This document shows positions 6,185 through 8,081 of a stretch of 8,081 nt of DNA, one piece after another. The notes under the pieces are model-generated. The model did no database searches, was not told where the DNA came from, and was given only the letters and a program-made list of their open reading frames with translations. Position numbers and translations under genes: made by a program. Within the stretch, counting starts at the first letter, position 1. Every line of letters begins with the position of its first letter. Origin of the DNA: an uncultured bacterium (GTDB lineage: Bacteria > Bacillota > Clostridia > Lachnospirales > Lachnospiraceae); contig CALBJL010000023.1 in NCBI GenBank assembly GCA_937893485.1, forward strand, positions 1 through 8,081, in the 5' to 3' direction.

Positions 6185-7759
6185 ATGACAAGAGAGACAG
6201 TCATCGTTATTGACTTTGGTGGACAGTATAACCAGTTGGTTGCCCGCCGCGTCAGAGAGTGCAATGTATATTGCGAGATTTATTCCTATAAGACCGATAT
6301 ACAGAAAATTAAAGCGATGAATCCGAAAGGAATTATCCTGACCGGTGGACCGAACAGTTGTTATGAGGCGGGCGCACCGACTTATACAAAGGAATTGTTT
6401 GAGCTGGGGATTCCCGTTCTGGGATTGTGCTACGGCGCGCAACTCATGATGCATATTTTAGGCGGAACCGTAGAAAAAGCGCCTGTGCGCGAGTACGGAA
6501 AGACAGAAGTGTTTGTCGATACGACAACGCCGCTGTTTGCAGGAGTAACGGAAAAGACGATCTGCTGGATGAGCCATTTTGACTATATTTCAAAGGCTGC
6601 ACCCGGATTTGAGATCGTGGCACACACGGCAGATTGCCCGGTGGCAGCAGCGCAGGATGCAGAGCGGAAGCTGTATGCGATCCAGTTCCATCCGGAAGTA
6701 TTTCATACTGTTCAGGGAAAAGAAATGTTAGGTAACTTTGTGACTGGTATCTGTGGATGTGCCGGTGACTGGCGCATGGATTCCTTTGTAGAGCAGTCTA
6801 TCCGCGCGATCCGTGAGAAGGTCGGCGATGGAAAGGTACTGCTGGCACTGTCCGGCGGTGTGGATTCATCCGTAGCCGCAGGTCTTTTGTCCAGAGCGAT
6901 CGGAAAACAGCTCACATGTGTATTTGTAGATCATGGTCTGTTGCGTAAAAATGAAGGCGACGAGGTAGAAGCAGTCTTTGGCGCAGGCGGAATCTTTGAC
7001 CTGAACTTTATCCGTGTCAATGCGCAGGAGCGTTATTATAACAAGCTGGCAGGCGTGACAGAGCCGGAGCAGAAACGGAAAATCATTGGCGAGGAGTTTA
7101 TCCGCGTCTTTGAGGAAGAAGCAAAGAAGATCGGTGCCGTGGACTTTCTGGCACAGGGCACGATCTATCCGGATGTCGTAGAATCCGGACTGGGCGGAGA
7201 ATCCGCTGTGATCAAGTCCCACCACAATGTTGGCGGACTGCCTGAGTATGTAGACTTTAAGGAGATCATCGAGCCGCTGCGCGATCTGTTTAAGGATGAA
7301 GTGCGCAAGGCAGGCTTAGAGCTCGGCATTCCTGAGCATCTCGTATTTCGTCAGCCGTTCCCCGGTCCCGGACTCGGAATCCGTATCATCGGGGAAGTCA
7401 ATGCGGACAAGGTACGCATCGTACAGGATGCGGACTACATCTACCGCGAAGAAGTAGATGCCGCCGCAGCAACCTACAAAAAGGAGCACGGACAAGCTCC
7501 GGCATGGATGCCGAACCAGTATTTTGCCGCACTCACCAACATGCGCTCCGTCGGAGTCATGGGCGACGAGCGAACCTATGACTATGCAGTCGCGCTCCGC
7601 GCCGTCAACACCATCGACTTCATGACCGCCGAATCCGCAGAGATCCCTTTTGCGGTACTCCAGACGGTAATGAGCAGAATTATCAATGAGGTGCGAGGAG
7701 TCAATCGGGTATTCTATGATCTGACGAGTAAGCCACCGGGAACGATTGAGTTTGAATAA
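6185..7759 (+). CDS. guaA: GMP synthase (glutamine-hydrolysing)
   Basis: This cytosolic enzyme of de novo purine synthesis converts XMP, ATP and glutamine to GMP, AMP, PPi and glutamate. At 524 residues it is full length. The class I glutamine amidotransferase domain (about 1-195) begins VIVIDFGGQYNQLVARRVRE, has the nucleophile Cys82 in GLCYGAQ, and the triad His169 and Glu171 in QFHPEV. The ATP-pyrophosphatase domain follows with the PP-loop LSGGVDSSVAA (Ser223 onward), VDHGLLRKNE and QGTIYPDVVESG. The C-terminal dimerisation domain contains FRQPFPGPGLGIRIIGE and ends in the conserved PPGTIEFE. The start is supported by AGGAGGA (6173-6179), 6 bases before the ATG. The gene has its own promoter and a long structured leader upstream, and a strong terminator directly downstream, so it looks monocistronic. 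Codons in the last third (about 7300-7640) lean more to C-ending forms than earlier parts, with no sign of a break. Confidence 0.98.
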   Translation: MTRETVIVIDFGGQYNQLVARRVRECNVYCEIYSYKTDIQKIKAMNPKGIILTGGPNSCYEAGAPTYTKELFELGIPVLGLCYGAQLMMHILGGTVEKAPVREYGKTEVFVDTTTPLFAGVTEKTICWMSHFDYISKAAPGFEIVAHTADCPVAAAQDAERKLYAIQFHPEVFHTVQGKEMLGNFVTGICGCAGDWRMDSFVEQSIRAIREKVGDGKVLLALSGGVDSSVAAGLLSRAIGKQLTCVFVDHGLLRKNEGDEVEAVFGAGGIFDLNFIRVNAQERYYNKLAGVTEPEQKRKIIGEEFIRVFEEEAKKIGAVDFLAQGTIYPDVVESGLGGESAVIKSHHNVGGLPEYVDFKEIIEPLRDLFKDEVRKAGLELGIPEHLVFRQPFPGPGLGIRIIGEVNADKVRIVQDADYIYREEVDAAAATYKKEHGQAPAWMPNQYFAALTNMRSVGVMGDERTYDYAVALRAVNTIDFMTAESAEIPFAVLQTVMSRIINEVRGVNRVFYDLTSKPPGTIEFE

Positions 7760-7766
7760 TTTTCAA

Positions 7767-7812
7767 AAGCTCGCAAAGCCTTGTAAAATGGGCATTTGCG
7801 AGCTTGTTTTTT
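7767..7812 (+). terminator. Intrinsic terminator of guaA
   Basis: AAGCTCGCAAA (7767-7777) pairs perfectly with TTTGCGAGCTT (7795-7805). GCC (7778-7780) with GGC (7791-7793) extends the stem inward past a bulged A. G and then six Ts (7807-7812) follow. It starts 8 bases after the guaA stop. Confidence 0.9.
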
Positions 7813-7819
7813 GCCTTGT

Positions 7820-7837
7820 GGTACTATTTTGGTACTA
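7820..7837. repeat. Direct repeat GGTACTA x2, one helical turn apart
   Basis: GGTACTA occurs at 7820-7826 and again at 7831-7837, separated by TTTT, giving an 11-base period. The pair lies just after the guaA terminator. Paired short repeats on one face of the helix are typical of protein-binding sites, including recombinase arm or core sites. The assignment to an integrase is inference from the guaA 3' location. Confidence 0.45.
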
Positions 7838-7852
7838 AAGTGAGCTGTGCAG

Positions 7853-7927
7853 GAATAGAAAATTGATGGCTTGGAATGCTTGCATTCCACAGACAGCAGA
7901 TTTCTATTCATATAGGGCGAACGCCCT
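7853..7927. repeat. Nested inverted-repeat element downstream of guaA
   Basis: The outer arms GAATAGAAA (7853-7861) and TTTCTATTC (7901-7909) are perfect complements 39 bases apart. Within them is a second perfect hairpin TGGAATGC-TT-GCATTCCA (7872-7889). A third compact hairpin, AGGGCG-AA-CGCCCT (7914-7927), follows directly. The arrangement would fold into a cruciform or a three-stem RNA. No reading frame of known type covers it. It resembles a miniature intergenic repeat or structured RNA, and which one cannot be settled from this window. Confidence 0.5.
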
Positions 7928-7932
7928 CCATT

Positions 7933-7977
7933 GAGATGCAGCGGAGCGGAATCGAGATGGTGCACAGCGGATGGAAT
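7933..7977. repeat. Imperfect direct repeat (GAGATG...AGCGGA...GGAAT)
   Basis: GAGATG at 7933-7938 and 7954-7959 are each followed by CAGCGGA (7939-7945 and 7965-7971) and then CGGAAT or TGGAAT. The second unit is longer because of an inserted GTGCA. It may be an internally duplicated part of the same intergenic element as 7853-7927. Confidence 0.35.
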
Positions 7978-7983
7978 TATGTT

Positions 7984-8081
7984 CTATGCATGAGGCCATG
8001 TTATTTTCCACTCAAAATATTCATTAGGAGAAATCTCTCCATTATTTAATTTCGTTTTCATTTCACACCATTCCGAAAGGA
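7984..8081 (-). CDS. C-terminal fragment of an unidentified protein (minus strand, runs off the window)
   Basis: A minus-strand frame is open from the right edge to a TAG at 7984-7986, giving 31 visible residues: LSEWCEMKTKL followed by NNGEISPNEYFEWKITWPHA. The composition is protein-like: two EW pairs, an amphipathic charged stretch, and GEISPNEYFEWK with a normal mix of residues, on AT-rich codons unlike guaA's. I do not recognise the family. The ATG at 8059-8061 could start a 25-codon peptide, but no good ribosome binding site precedes it, so a longer gene beginning outside the window is more likely. It converges on guaA, which would be consistent with accessory DNA inserted there. It may also be a decayed remnant, because the stop comes abruptly after the conserved-looking WP. 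Confidence 0.4.
   Translation of the reverse strand, partial: LSEWCEMKTKLNNGEISPNEYFEWKITWPHA

Noticed and set aside
7714..7965. 83-codon minus-strand frame across the guaA end, its terminator and the repeat element
   Set aside because: It covers the guaA coding end and the terminator hairpin, so it is very unlikely to be a gene. The open frame is better explained by the repeat element's composition.

Overview
The window looks like chromosomal DNA from an anaerobic, endospore-forming Firmicute of class Clostridia, most likely a Lachnospiraceae-type gut bacterium. The reasons are a SpoIIID sporulation regulator, ferredoxin-dependent 2-oxoacid metabolism (IorAB), strong AGGAGG-type ribosome binding sites, a TTG start, and moderate GC with Clostridia-like protein sequences. 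The species cannot be named from the sequence alone. All six confident genes, and the truncated one at the left edge, read on the + strand. The only plausible minus-strand coding signal is a fragment at the right edge.

Layout. 1-223 is the C-terminal end of a GGDEF (diguanylate cyclase-type) protein. 290-4054 is a three-gene cluster: iorA and iorB (indolepyruvate:ferredoxin oxidoreductase) and a phenylacetate-CoA ligase-like gene. Together they interconvert aryl-2-oxoacids, arylacetyl-CoA and arylacetates. The cluster ends in a long hairpin (4106-4162) that also contains the ribosome binding site and TTG start of spoIIID (4161-4421). Next comes a MATE-family multidrug/cation antiporter gene (4505-5872) with its own promoter. 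guaA (GMP synthase, 6185-7759) follows, with a good extended -10 promoter and a leader of about 170 nt that is unusually rich in secondary structure. guaA ends in a strong intrinsic terminator.

The last 270 bases hold no complete gene. They contain a pair of GGTACTA direct repeats, a compact nested inverted-repeat element, and the C-terminal 31 codons of a minus-strand reading frame that runs off the window. The 3' end of guaA is a known integration hotspot for genomic islands, so this tail may be the start of accessory DNA.

The core genes are ordinary. The less usual content is regulatory or intergenic: overlap of a terminator with a sporulation gene's translation start, a 22-bp perfect palindrome and stacked hairpins in the guaA leader, a misplaced strong Shine-Dalgarno sequence and hairpin before iorB, and two hairpin elements on either side of guaA that share a short motif. 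I saw no CRISPR array, tRNA, rRNA or complete mobile element.
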